In this document: positions 36,049-44,704 of the stretch, one piece after another
Numbering within the stretch: the first letter of the stretch is position 1
Layout: each line of letters starts with the position of its first letter
NCBI RefSeq assembly: GCF_002072955.1
Contig: NZ_LPUF01000001.1
Location: forward strand, 2,192,896 to 2,256,895
DNA: 64,000 nucleotides
Origin: Methyloprofundus sedimenti
GTDB lineage: Bacteria > Pseudomonadota > Gammaproteobacteria > Methylococcales > Methylomonadaceae
Direction: 5' to 3'
Made by a program: the position numbers and the translations under genes
Notes under the pieces: generated by a model
The model's database searches: none
The model's input: only the letters and a program-made list of their open reading frames with translations
What the model was told of the DNA's origin: nothing

Positions 36049-37743
36049 TCATTTCAGACCGTAGGACGTGACAATAGGCTCTCTACCCAGTGTAACATCA
36101 TTGAAGTATTCATAGGTACAAACGCCTAAAAACCCGCCAGAAATATTAATGACCTGTGTGTAACCTTTCTGTTGCAGTGCGAGCACAGCATTATAAGAGC
36201 GTTGTCCTGAACGACAATGGACATAAACAGGAACATCTTTAGGGATTTCCGTATATCTTTCACGCAATTGTGAGAGAGGAATAATTTTGGCATTTTTAAT
36301 ATGTGCCTGGTCATATTCATGCATTTCGCGTACATCAAGAATATACGCATCCTGCTCGACTAATTCACGAACTTTGCTCATGGAAACTTGATTAAAAGCG
36401 CCATGCAAAATATTAGATGCCACATAACCAGCAAAATTGACCGCATCCTTACCGGTGCCAAAAGGGGGGGCATAACACAATTCAAGATCACGCAAGTTAT
36501 CAACGGTTGCACCAAATTTAATTGCTGTTGCGATAACATCTATTCGTTTATCGACATTGCCATGCCCAATTGCCTGAGCACCCAGTACACGGCCGGTAGG
36601 TTTTTCAAAAATAACCTTGAAGTCGAGTGTTTCCGAATGTGGCATGATACCGACTCTGTCAAAAGGGATAATCTCTACCCAGCCATACTCAATATTGAGG
36701 TTCGCTAAAATATTTTCGTTGAGCCCCGTTGCAGCAGCATTATAGTTAAAAACTTTAACCACCGAAGAACCGATATAACCTGTATTTCTAATCGGTTTGC
36801 CATGTATATGATCAGCTACTGCACGCGCTTGTTTTAGCGCAGGGCCCGCTAAAGCGAGTTTAAAATTATCCTGTGCCAGAATGTTATACACTTCAATAGC
36901 GTCACCCACAGCATAGATATCAGGATCGTTAGTCAGGAAATTAGAATCGACTTTTATCGCCCCGGTTTTACCCAGTTCAAGCCCTGCCTGTTTAGCCAGA
37001 CCTGTTTCCGGCACAATGCCTATCGACATCACAATGACTTCTGAGGTGATTTCTTTGCCTGACTGCAAAATCACTTTATTCGTATCAAAAGCAGTGACTT
37101 TATCGCCGAGCACCAGCTCAACGCCATTGTCTATGATTTCTTTATGCAGAATTTGCACCATATCATCATCAAACTGATTTAACACTTGAGGAAGTGCTTC
37201 CACCAGCGACACCTTATGACCCGCTTCAACCAGGTTTTCCATCACTTCGATACCAATAAAGCCGCCACCGATTACCGTAATTCTTGAAGGCTTAACCTGG
37301 TGAATGAATTTGTTGAGCTTATCAATATCCACCACATTTCTTACCGTAAAAATATTGGCTTTTTCGATACCTGGAATCGAAGGAACAATCGCTCTTGCAC
37401 CCGGTGAAAGTATGAGTTTATCGTAAGGCTCTTTATAGCTTTCACGGCTGACCAGGTTTTTAACTTCAACCTGTTTATTGGCTCGGTCTATGGATAGAAC
37501 TTCGCTATTCGTTCTTGCTTCAATATTATACTGGCTCTTGAATAGCCCAGGATTCATCAATATAAGATTTTCCGCCTTTTTAATTTGACCGCTTAAATGA
37601 TAAGGCAGACAACAATTTGAAAATGATACATCGCGGCCTTTTTCAAACATAATAATTTCATCATCTTCACCCAATCTTCTTAGCCTTGCAGCGGCAGATG
37701 CGCCACCCGCGACACCACCTACGATTAAATATTTTTTGCTCAT
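36049..37743 (-). CDS. CoA-disulfide reductase/NADH oxidase fused to rhodanese
   Basis: 564 residues. N-terminal FAD site (VGGVAGGASAAARLRRLGED), the redox-Cys region SFSNCCLPYHLSG (family usually NCGLPYH), NAD site (VIGGGFIGIEVMENLVEAGH), FAD site (NDPDIYAVGDAIEV), dimer domain, then a C-terminal rhodanese (~465-564) with the persulfide loop VHCRSGQRSYNA. Such fusions reduce CoA-disulfides or CoA-persulfides and take part in sulfur metabolism. The double Cys in NCC is unusual. No ribosome-site problem; it looks monocistronic. Confidence 0.92.
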   Translation of the reverse strand: MSKKYLIVGGVAGGASAAARLRRLGEDDEIIMFEKGRDVSFSNCCLPYHLSGQIKKAENLILMNPGLFKSQYNIEARTNSEVLSIDRANKQVEVKNLVSRESYKEPYDKLILSPGARAIVPSIPGIEKANIFTVRNVVDIDKLNKFIHQVKPSRITVIGGGFIGIEVMENLVEAGHKVSLVEALPQVLNQFDDDMVQILHKEIIDNGVELVLGDKVTAFDTNKVILQSGKEITSEVIVMSIGIVPETGLAKQAGLELGKTGAIKVDSNFLTNDPDIYAVGDAIEVYNILAQDNFKLALAGPALKQARAVADHIHGKPIRNTGYIGSSVVKVFNYNAAATGLNENILANLNIEYGWVEIIPFDRVGIMPHSETLDFKVIFEKPTGRVLGAQAIGHGNVDKRIDVIATAIKFGATVDNLRDLELCYAPPFGTGKDAVNFAGYVASNILHGAFNQVSMSKVRELVEQDAYILDVREMHEYDQAHIKNAKIIPLSQLRERYTEIPKDVPVYVHCRSGQRSYNAVLALQQKGYTQVINISGGFLGVCTYEYFNDVTLGREPIVTSYGLK

Positions 37744-38177
37744 AATATTAAGTTCTTAAGTTGATAAATTATAATTTTCATGTTCTACATGAACGCAGTT
37801 GTATTGATATATGTTTATTGTGTCGGACACAGTCAGTTCTGGCAAATTACTTCTATGTAAAATTGGAGCATAAAAAAAATCTCAAGGGATATTTTCTCAC
37901 ACTCTCGCGTATAAAATACAATAGTGAACCCCATTCCACCCAAAACAACCGCCACTCTGTCGGCACAAAAAGATGTCAGATCCATACCAACAAGTTCATA
38001 ATGAAAAAGAGACAACGTATCCATACGTCTGCGTTACTCACTGTTTTAACGCGAATGCAATTGATAGGGTAGCCAATTTACCTTGCCCAAACTTTCCTTC
38101 GATGGGAATGCGTTATCGCTAGTCATTGAGTCATTGCTGCTGTTCTTGCTTCATTTTTAGTTAATTATTCTAAACTA
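37744..38177. other. 434-bp gap without a credible gene
   Basis: Between the CoA-disulfide reductase and the response regulator. Overlapping open frames on both strands (37761-38072 plus, 37833-38024 minus) are rich in Arg/His/Cys and show no domain. The reductase promoter should lie near 37745-37850. The segment around 37920-38070 looks like decayed coding sequence. Confidence 0.4.
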
Positions 38178-38885
38178 TCAGTGAGTTATTTTGTGAGTAG
38201 GCTCTAATAATTCCGTTTCTGATCCCGATAGCTCAGAAAAATTAATCACTTTCATTCTGATCGCCAGATAAATCAGCTCAATGTCACTGCTGACGTTTAA
38301 CTTACTTTTAATCAGGTAATGACAATTGGATACAGTTTTCTGGCTAAGATTAAGGGCTCTAGCAATCTCTTCTTTGGAACGCGACTCAGCCAGCATGCGA
38401 AAGATTTCAAATTCACGAGTCGATAAAGATTTTAATGCTGTATGTTGGTAACCAGATTTTTCCAAAGCTAATGCCTGAGCCATATCGGGGCTTAAGTAGT
38501 GGCGGCCGGCATACACTTCATAAATCGCCTGTAACAATATTTCCGGTGCGCTATTTTTAGTGACATAGCCTAGCGTACCGGCATTCAGTGCCTGTAGCGC
38601 AAAGATCGGATTTTGATGCATACTGAAAACCAGAATTTTGGCCAGTGGCTCGCGTTGTTTAATGCGCGTGATGGTTTCAATCCCGCCTTGTTTAGGCAAG
38701 GAAAGATCCATAATCACGACATCAGGATGCATATCTTTAAAGCGTTGATAGGCTTCTGCGCCATCAGAGGCTTCAGTGATGACTTCCAATCTCGCTTGTT
38801 TTTTTAGCAATGAGCGATAGCCTTCGCGAATCATGGCATGGTCATCGACCAGCAGTAGCGTAATTTTGGGTTCAGACGTCATCAT
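38178..38885 (-). CDS. NarL/UhpA-type response regulator
   Basis: About 235 residues from the ATG at 38885 (the longer frame to 38930 would overlap the kinase by 44 bases; the internal start leaves a 1-base gap). Receiver: LLLVDDHAMIREGY, phosphoacceptor Asp in DVVIMDLSLPKQGG, Lys in YVTKNSAPE. C-terminal LuxR-type HTH: LSTREFEIFRMLAESRSKEE and LNLSQKTVSNCHYLIKSKL. It receives phosphate from the adjacent kinase. Targets unknown. Confidence 0.93.
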   Translation of the reverse strand: MMTSEPKITLLLVDDHAMIREGYRSLLKKQARLEVITEASDGAEAYQRFKDMHPDVVIMDLSLPKQGGIETITRIKQREPLAKILVFSMHQNPIFALQALNAGTLGYVTKNSAPEILLQAIYEVYAGRHYLSPDMAQALALEKSGYQHTALKSLSTREFEIFRMLAESRSKEEIARALNLSQKTVSNCHYLIKSKLNVSSDIELIYLAIRMKVINFSELSGSETELLEPTHKITH

Positions 38886-38886
38886 G

Positions 38887-40230
38887 TCAGTTTTTCTGTA
38901 AGGGAATTGTGATATGTACGCGCAATCCACCGGATTTATTATTTTCCAGATTCAATTGTCCGCCTAATGCGCTGACCCGCTCACGCATACCTAATAATCC
39001 CATGCCTGAATTTGGCTTAAACGGTAGCTCTGCACTGCCATTATCGCTTATCGTCAGTGTTACTCGATCACTGTTAATCGTCAGCTCAATCGTCGCGCTG
39101 GACGCATGGGCATGTTTAGCAATATTAGTGATGCCTTCCTGGATAAGCCGGAACAGCGTCATCGGCAAAGGCTCTGCGAGCTGCGCGCAATCTCCTTTGA
39201 TCATGAGGCAATAATGAATTTTACGACCAGCGCGAGTATTCCATTCGCTAAGCAAACTGTTTAAACTGGCTTCAAGCCCTAATTCATCAACTTCAGCGGG
39301 TCTTAGTTTCACCAATAGCTCGCGTACCGTTTGCATAATATGGTCATTAATGCGGCTGATATTTTTAGCTTCATCCACTAATACCGGGCATTCCTGTTCT
39401 GCAGTTTGGGTAATAGAGGCTGCCAGGGCATTAATCGCCGCTAAGCACTGACCCAATTCATCGTGCAACTCTCTGGCTAAATAACGTCGTTCTTGGTCCT
39501 GCAAGGTAATCAGTTTATAGGTTAATTGTTTGCGCTCATTTAAGAGCTGCTGCTGACTGCTGGCTAAGTCATTAATCGCTGTTGCTGTTTGTTGCCATTC
39601 CAAAAGCTTAAAATCAGGCAGGCGCACAGTTAAATCACCGCTCTGCATTTTCTTTAATCCAGTCACGATCACTTGAGCAGGGCGTAAAGCCTGACGGATG
39701 GATAAATAAACCAATAAACAAACTGCCACAATAGTAAAAGCAGATAGCGTTAATAAGACCCGCAGATTTTCCCATGCCCGCGCTAATTCTTTTTCTGCGC
39801 TAGGTGTCAGGCTAAGTGCACCATGTTTCCGACCTTTAAAGGTAATTTCCCGTTTTATTTCAAGACCGGGATTAAACAGCCATTGGTACGCGATTGCAAA
39901 GGCACGTGGCCATTGTGTTGCAGGCCATTCAGCTCCTCGACAAAGACCGCGTGTAAAACCATTATTGGCAGTAATAAAACGGAGACAAACGCCAGAAACA
40001 TGACTGGTTTCCTGCCATAAGCTTAAATCAGGAAATTTATTAGCCTGGCCAAAACCGGCATCAATACGCAGTAATTGCATGTGCAATTGTTGAGTTACTG
40101 AATCGAGTAAGGCTTGCGCTTCCTGCTTTGCTTGCCGATCCGCCTGATAGAGCACATAAGATGCTGTGCCCAACAAACAAAATAGTGCCACCAGAGTGAT
40201 GCGTAGCAGCAAATGGAATTTCAAATTCAT
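38887..40230 (-). CDS. UhpB/NarX-type sensor histidine kinase
   Basis: 447 residues. Transmembrane helices at about 8-28 and 155-178 flank a periplasmic domain of ~125 residues, then HAMP (ALRPAQVIVTGLKKMQSGDL). The HisKA_3 dimerisation box is YLARELHDELGQCLAAINAL, with the phosphorylated His in ELHDE. The ATPase domain has IAKHAHASSATIEL, LTISDNGSAE and GMGLLGMRERVSALGGQL. It precedes its regulator on the same strand. The signal sensed cannot be inferred. Confidence 0.93.
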   Translation of the reverse strand: MNLKFHLLLRITLVALFCLLGTASYVLYQADRQAKQEAQALLDSVTQQLHMQLLRIDAGFGQANKFPDLSLWQETSHVSGVCLRFITANNGFTRGLCRGAEWPATQWPRAFAIAYQWLFNPGLEIKREITFKGRKHGALSLTPSAEKELARAWENLRVLLTLSAFTIVAVCLLVYLSIRQALRPAQVIVTGLKKMQSGDLTVRLPDFKLLEWQQTATAINDLASSQQQLLNERKQLTYKLITLQDQERRYLARELHDELGQCLAAINALAASITQTAEQECPVLVDEAKNISRINDHIMQTVRELLVKLRPAEVDELGLEASLNSLLSEWNTRAGRKIHYCLMIKGDCAQLAEPLPMTLFRLIQEGITNIAKHAHASSATIELTINSDRVTLTISDNGSAELPFKPNSGMGLLGMRERVSALGGQLNLENNKSGGLRVHITIPLQKN

Positions 40231-40457
40231 ACAAACATACTCGAAGCGATTAACAGCATAAACGGAAATAAAATACCCTGTTTGTCATTCTATGCGTCAA
40301 AGAAAATGATTGAAAGCGATCTTAACAGTGCGGGCAAATTGCCCGGTCATCGTGGGCAATTATCTGCATCCTTAATGACTCTAAATGATTATGCTACCAA
40401 TAACGGCAAAATTAGTCGTGTCGTGTCGTTACATTAACTTACCCAGAGGATAAACCC

Positions 40458-40895
40458 ATGACCCCTTACACGTTTGATGATCGAAATATTCATTGGCATA
40501 AACTTGGCGATTTTGAGCACATTGTTTATTCCATTTTAGATATTGATACAGATAATAAAATTGTCGATGTACTGTTTAAATTGGAGCCACATAAACAAAT
40601 CGTTCTGCATAGGCATAAAGCGCTTAATAAAACCCTGGTTATACAAGGCGAACATCACTTATATAAAGCAAATGGCGACATCAAGGAAGTCCGTGCTGTC
40701 GGTAGCTATACGTCAAGCCCTGCCAGTGAGGAACCGCACAGAGAGTGCGGCGGAGATGAAGGCGCGGTGGTTTTTTTTAGTATCCGAGGCGAGGAGGGGA
40801 TTTTATACGAAATACTTGATGATCAAGAAAGTATAATCGGCACACTCAGTTTTCAGGACTTTAGCGACTTATTTGCCGCGCATAAAAATCATTAA
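40458..40895 (+). CDS. Cupin-fold protein
   Basis: 145 residues with a single cupin barrel: KLEPHKQIVLHRHKALNKTL and a second motif in SSPASEEPHRECGGDEGAVV. The His/Glu set (HRH, E of GEHH, H of PHREC) could bind a metal. Similar proteins resemble ChrR-type anti-sigma cupins or small dioxygenase-like proteins; activity is not assignable. It is divergent from the sensor kinase across 227 bases. Confidence 0.75.
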   Translation: MTPYTFDDRNIHWHKLGDFEHIVYSILDIDTDNKIVDVLFKLEPHKQIVLHRHKALNKTLVIQGEHHLYKANGDIKEVRAVGSYTSSPASEEPHRECGGDEGAVVFFSIRGEEGILYEILDDQESIIGTLSFQDFSDLFAAHKNH

Positions 40896-40917
40896 CGATG
40901 ATAAAAATGAGGATAAG

Positions 40918-41439
40918 ATGAACATAATAAAAGGCATCGTTGCCCCAGGTCTCTTGCTGTTTATGCTGCTTATTTTCGGAACAGCGAATGCCGCAGAGAG
41001 AATCGCTATCTTGTCTTTTGAACTGAATGACATCACCTCTTTACCCAATACGCTGGCAGAGCAAATTAGAACCGCTTCAATAAAGCCCTTACTAGAACAA
41101 GCCATGATTCAGACAGGTGAGTATGAAATTATCCAGATTAGCCCCGAGCAACAAAAAGCCAGCAATGCAGGCTTCGGTTATTTATTCAGCTTTCATGATA
41201 TTGCCGCTAAGCTGGGTAAAGGCGTTAATGCAGACTGGATCATAGTTGGCCAACACAGCAAGCCCAGTTTTCTGTTTTCGTATTTGATTGCACATGTTAT
41301 CAATGCCCATACAGGGAAGTCGGTAGCACGCTATGATATAGAGCTAAAAGGTAATCATGAAAAAGTGATGCAGCGAGGGGTGAGGAAACTGGCCAGGGAG
41401 ATTGATCGGGTGATTGTTGGGTTGGGGAAAGGTGACTAA
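40918..41439 (+). CDS. DUF2380-type secreted protein
   Basis: 173 residues from the ATG at 40918, preceded by GAGG. It begins with a signal peptide (GIVAPGLLLFMLLIFGTANA). The mature part starts AERIAILSFELNDITSLPNT and contains GVNADWIIVGQHSKPSFLFS and GKSVARYDIELKGNHEKVMQ. This matches the DUF2380 pattern as I know it, a TolB-like alpha/beta domain of unknown role. It lies 22 bases after the cupin gene, so the two are probably cotranscribed. Confidence 0.75.
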   Translation: MNIIKGIVAPGLLLFMLLIFGTANAAERIAILSFELNDITSLPNTLAEQIRTASIKPLLEQAMIQTGEYEIIQISPEQQKASNAGFGYLFSFHDIAAKLGKGVNADWIIVGQHSKPSFLFSYLIAHVINAHTGKSVARYDIELKGNHEKVMQRGVRKLAREIDRVIVGLGKGD

Positions 41440-41446
41440 GCGTTAA

Positions 41447-42103
41447 GCACGGTAGGTCCTATGAGCGTAGCGTAATCGGACGCATGATTGCCCGTGTGAC
41501 CATTGTCCTTTTCAAAAAGGATAAAGATTATGCCCAACTATCGAAGAGCATTAATTCCAGGAGGAACGTATTTTTTTACGGTTAATCTTCTCCAACGGCG
41601 TGATAATAATTTGTTGATTCGGGTGATAAACCTGCGTCGAGAAACGGTACGAAAAGTACGTAAAAGTCACCCTTTCTATATCGATGCGTGGGTTGTATTA
41701 CCTGATCATTTGCATTGCGCGTGGACATTGCCGCCTGATGATAGTAATTTTAGCCTGCGTTGGGGTTTAATAAAAAGTGGATTTTCACGATCCTTACCTA
41801 AAAACGGAAAGACGCACCACAAGGTAAGAAAGGCAGCAGGAGAACGAGGAATATGGCAACGACATTTTTGTGAGTATGTCATTCGTGATGACTTGGACTA
41901 CCAGCGTCATGTGGATTATATTCATGTAAACCCATTGAAGCATGGTTATGTAAAACGAATTATAGATTGGCCTTATTTAACTTTTCATCATTATGTAGCC
42001 CGTGGAATTTATTTGCCGAATTGGTGTTGTGATATAAATAACTCGGTTGATGGTGATGAATAACATGCGTCCGATTACGCTATGCTAATCGGACCTACCG
42101 TGC
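41447..42103. mobile_element. REP-associated tyrosine transposase unit with 40-bp inverted repeats
   Basis: Left repeat starting gcacggtaggtcctatgagc (41447-41486) and right repeat ending ctaatcggacctaccgtgc (42064-42103) are inverted and nearly identical over 40 bp. The right one contains a perfect REP-type hairpin, gtccgatta ... taatcggac. They bracket a Y1/RAYT gene. The right edge lies exactly where the integron integrase gene breaks off. Confidence 0.8.
41530..42063 (+). CDS. RAYT (REP-associated tyrosine transposase)
   Basis: About 177 residues from the ATG at 41530 (PNYRRALIPGGTYFFTVNLL is the canonical RAYT start). The HUH-type motif is HLHCAWTLPP, and the catalytic-Tyr helix region is LDYQRHVDYIHVNPLKHGYV. 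These enzymes nick single-stranded REP/BIME DNA. It sits between its own inverted REP sequences, so it looks complete. Confidence 0.9.
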   Translation: MPNYRRALIPGGTYFFTVNLLQRRDNNLLIRVINLRRETVRKVRKSHPFYIDAWVVLPDHLHCAWTLPPDDSNFSLRWGLIKSGFSRSLPKNGKTHHKVRKAAGERGIWQRHFCEYVIRDDLDYQRHVDYIHVNPLKHGYVKRIIDWPYLTFHHYVARGIYLPNWCCDINNSVDGDE

Positions 42104-42569
42104 TGCCCGGTTTGTTGATAAGAAGGAGCATTATTTTTTCTGTTGTCAGTATGGTTATGATGAGGCGGTTCAGCAATAGGGTACGCAACAGGCGAATGTT
42201 TCCTGATTGAAGTGGAGGAGTGATTAGAATCACTCCGGGGAAGAGGGTAGGCAGTTTTTGTATCAGTATGATCAGAATTTTGAGGTGTTTCGGTACGGAT
42301 ATTGGCATGATTAACGAACTTCATCCGATAAAAGAGCTGGATAGCTTGTTGAGCTGGTTGACATTGCTGTTCAGACTGCCGTTTTTGCCTTAATTTTTGC
42401 AAAAAAAGGGTAAGCTGTTTTTATTATCAGGGCTATGCTCATATTTATGACAAAAATCCCAATAATAGCGTAGCCATTTTTTATAGTAACCTTGTTCCGG
42501 TTTTGGTACAGCTTCTTGAATTAATAAATCACAGAAATAGTGGTTAATATGTTTTGGAATAGTGAACAT
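42104..42569 (-). pseudogene. intI: Truncated integron integrase
   Basis: Reading leftward from ATG 42569: FTIPKHINHYFCDLLIQEAV, then YYKKWLRYYWDFCHKY, typical of the N-terminal SAM-like domain of the long IntI/XerC-like integrases of environmental integrons. A run of seven A (plus strand, 42401-42407) puts the frame out by one; after it the family sequence resumes as QKLRQKRQSEQQCQPAQQAI. The frame ends about 150 codons in at the RAYT right repeat, so the whole catalytic domain is gone. Confirmed as integron by the attC cassettes that follow on the other side. Confidence 0.75.
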
Positions 42570-42596
42570 GGGAAGATATACTGAAACTGTTTTTTG

Positions 42597-42683
42597 ATAG
42601 AAAAAGATGGATATACTGCCTAGAGATAGTAGCTTTCAGTAAAGTGCTTGTCAAATAAGTAAAGTCTAGTGTATAAGTTATGC
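42597..42683. promoter_or_regulatory. Integron leader / candidate attI region
   Basis: Lies between the integrase start and the first cassette and ends in GTTATGC (42677-42683), a candidate recombination core (GTTRRRY-like). The first 25 bases (42597-42621) recur exactly at 47014-47038, in front of the second set of cassettes. The integrase and cassette promoters normally lie in this region, but I cannot place them. Confidence 0.45.
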
Positions 42684-42724
42684 AGAAACTAGATAATAAC
42701 TTGTTACATGGAGAAACTAGTCTT

Positions 42725-43189
42725 ATGATTTCGGTGAAACTGAGAGATCTTCATTACCAAGATAAAGAAGCTGTCACTGCCATGCTTCGAGATCCTCAGG
42801 TAATGAGGTTTCTAGGGCCTCGTCGCGCCCTAGCAGAAGATGAGGCGGATTCGTGGTTCGAGACAGCGCTCGCTAACCCGACCCGCTTCGCTATTGTCGA
42901 GGCTAAAACTGACGAGTTCATCGGGTTTTGCGGCGTTAAACAGATAAATGGTGTTCCGGATTTTGGCTATTTCATCAGGTCGGAGTTTTGGGGCAAGGGC
43001 ATAGCTGCCAAGGCGTGTGAGTTGGCAGTTGAAAGGCTATCCTCCGAAATCGATTTGGAGATCGTTCAGGTTTTCATCGCGGATGACAATTTGGCTAGCC
43101 AAAGAGTAGCTCAAAAGCTGGGCTGGCAGGCCACGCACAATGCTTCTAAGGATGGTGAATATGGCCATTACTACCGAATCACCATGTAA
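42725..43189 (+). CDS. Cassette-borne GNAT acetyltransferase
   Basis: About 154 residues from the ATG at 42725 (an in-frame ATG at 42680 would add 15). Acetyl-CoA-binding motif A is visible (YFIRSEFWGKGIAAKACELA), with VFIADDNLASQRVAQKLGWQ further on. It resembles RimJ/RimL-type N-acetyltransferases acting on proteins or small amines. Base composition is higher in GC than the surroundings, fitting a captured gene cassette, and an attC site begins at its stop codon. Confidence 0.85.
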   Translation: MISVKLRDLHYQDKEAVTAMLRDPQVMRFLGPRRALAEDEADSWFETALANPTRFAIVEAKTDEFIGFCGVKQINGVPDFGYFIRSEFWGKGIAAKACELAVERLSSEIDLEIVQVFIADDNLASQRVAQKLGWQATHNASKDGEYGHYYRITM

Positions 43190-43272
43190 CCAGGCGGTCA
43201 ACCGGACGCCAAAAGCGTGCCGCTTTTGGTTTCCTCCGCTGGCGCTCCGGCGCCGGTTACCTCAGCGTTATG
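43186..43272 (+). other. attC recombination site 1
   Basis: Starts with gtaaccaggcg at the GNAT stop codon and ends with agcgttatg. Arms pair (aaccggacgcc with ggcgccggtt; aaaagcg with cgctttt) around a central palindrome: the folded structure expected of an integron attC. Confidence 0.8.
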
Positions 43273-43308
43273 TTTTATGCGGTTTCGAGAATAAATTAGG
43301 AGAGAAAA

Positions 43309-43737
43309 ATGAAAAAAGAATATTTTGAGCCTACACAAGAATCTGGTGCGGCACTTTTTAAAAGGAATATAGGTGGTGAAGTGGTAATGCTGAATCTGCT
43401 TCGCCTTAGAGATGTAGCCGACTACTCAAACAATCCTGAGCTATCCCCGGAATCGCCCATTTCAGGTAAAGAAGCTTTCAAAAACTACATTGACCATACA
43501 CTTCCTTTTTTGCAACGTTCTGGTGGTGAATTGCTCCTGTTAGGTGAAGGGGGCAAATATTTTATTGGGCCAAGTGATGAAAAATGGGATCTTGTCATGC
43601 TAGTTAAGCAGAGTTCAGTCCAAAACTTTTTCTCATTTGCTAGCGATCCTGAGTGTATGGCGGGCATTGGTCATAGAACTGCAGCAATAGCAGATTCTAG
43701 ACTGCTGCCAATAGTTGAGAATGCAGCGGCAACATAA
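43309..43737 (+). CDS. Cassette-borne DUF1330-like protein
   Basis: 142 residues with a strong aggaga ribosome site. EVVMLNLLRLRDVADYSNNP followed by GKEAFKNYIDHTLPFLQRSG, and WDLVMLVKQSSVQNFFSFAS near the end, fit the DUF1330 dimeric alpha/beta-barrel (ferredoxin-like) family. Function is unknown. It is a single-gene cassette between attC 1 and attC 2. Confidence 0.78.
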   Translation: MKKEYFEPTQESGAALFKRNIGGEVVMLNLLRLRDVADYSNNPELSPESPISGKEAFKNYIDHTLPFLQRSGGELLLLGEGGKYFIGPSDEKWDLVMLVKQSSVQNFFSFASDPECMAGIGHRTAAIADSRLLPIVENAAAT

Positions 43738-43989
43738 CAAAACGTTCAAGTACGTTCCGGCGCTGCGCGCCTCCACCGGTCCCAAAATGGCTGCGCCCTT
43801 TTGGGCCGCTTAGGAGCGAGGGTTTAATAATACCCGAAAGTATGACGTAGGATTTTGGCATCACAGGCGTGCTAGGAAAACAGGCGCATAGCAGGCTACG
43901 CAACTGGTTTTCTAGCGTGACTGTGAAGTCAAAAGACAAGTCAGACTCGGGTATTATTGAATTCTCGCTCCTTAACTCAAACGTTATAG
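43734..43989 (+). other. attC recombination site 2, with a 161-bp hairpin
   Basis: Begins ataacaaaacgttcaag at the stop codon of the DUF1330 gene and ends aacgttatagg. The usual GC-rich arm cgttccggcgctgcgcgcc is followed by an unusually long palindromic stretch, 43812-43972. Its arms start aggagcgag and end ctcgctcct, and they pair over 26 bp with three mismatches; the interior pairs as well. It is either an oversized attC or an attC carrying a palindromic insertion. Confidence 0.65.
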
Positions 43990-44635
43990 GCTTAGCTTGA
44001 ATTCGTGCGGTTTGGCCTCATAACTATTGAGCGGTAATTTCGCCGTGTCAAAGCTGGAGAACAGTCATGTTCGAAGAAGCAAAAGAAGCTGCTGAGGCAC
44101 GAAGCGCAGCATCTTTAAGTTGCAAAGATACACCTCCTTCCCTATAAACTGATCATTCATAGGTGCTACATCATCCTTAAGCACTTCATCCATGCGCGTT
44201 TGCCAGTGACAAAAACCACGTTAAAAACTTTCCAACGGCCAGCGCCCAAAAGTGTGTACCAAGATCAATTCGCCTTCCCATACTTTTCTACTTCATCATA
44301 TTGTCCAGAAGCATCATAACTATAAAACCTGCTATCACAGCGAATGTTGCATAACGGGCTTTGCATTTTGCCTGGGTTTCCGGGATGATCTCCTCACTAA
44401 TTACAAACAACATGGCACCAGCTGCAAACCCCATGGCGACAGGTAAAATAGGTTGAAAAAGAGATACTGCAACCAGGCCAAATAATGCACCTACCGGTTC
44501 TACCAGGCCCGTCAGTGTTGCAATGATGACTGCTTTTTTAGGGTTGTATCCCAATGCAACCAGAGGCAATGAAACATCCATTCCTTCAGGTATATTCTGT
44601 AAACCAATAGCAATAGCCAGTGCGATACCATTTTG
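43982..44635. repeat. Duplicated integron-end/ZIP segment, copy A
   Basis: 654 bases closely matching 52081-52744, starting cgttataggcttagcttgaa and ending gtgcgataccattttg. It comprises the junction after the last attC, the 58-codon gene remnant and the 3' part of the ZIP transporter gene. Small indels and substitutions show that copy A is the decaying one. It stops abruptly at the inverted repeat of the next transposon. Confidence 0.88.
44288..44635 (-). pseudogene. 3' fragment of ZIP metal transporter gene
   Basis: Encodes only the last ~115 residues of the transporter that is complete at 52397-53362 (GIALAIAIGLQNIPEGMDVS ... VIAGFIVMMLLDNMMK). It differs from the intact copy by, for example, Asp for Ala in PEGMDVS and Cys for Gly in QAKCKA. 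The 5' part has been replaced by a transposon at 44636. No start signals; non-functional. Confidence 0.9.
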
Positions 44636-44704
44636 AATAACTGGGGTCAGATACAAATTAAATGTTATACTGATCATTAAATAATTTATATTCGGTATCA
44701 TATC

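Noticed and set aside
37761-38072. 103-codon plus-strand frame between the reductase and the two-component genes
   Set aside because: Composition is unlike a folded protein, no start signal, and another frame on the opposite strand overlaps; probably decayed sequence.
42075-42308. Alternative minus-strand frame with hydrophobic composition
   Set aside because: Out-of-frame reading of the intI remnant; the other frame carries the recognisable integrase sequence.
43697-43939. 80-codon minus-strand frame across attC 2
   Set aside because: Generated by the palindromic attC; no motif.
44041-44110. Short frame FEEAKEAAEARSA resembling a sugar-isomerase N-terminus
   Set aside because: Only ~20 codons, ends quickly in both duplicate copies, and its similarity is too weak to name.
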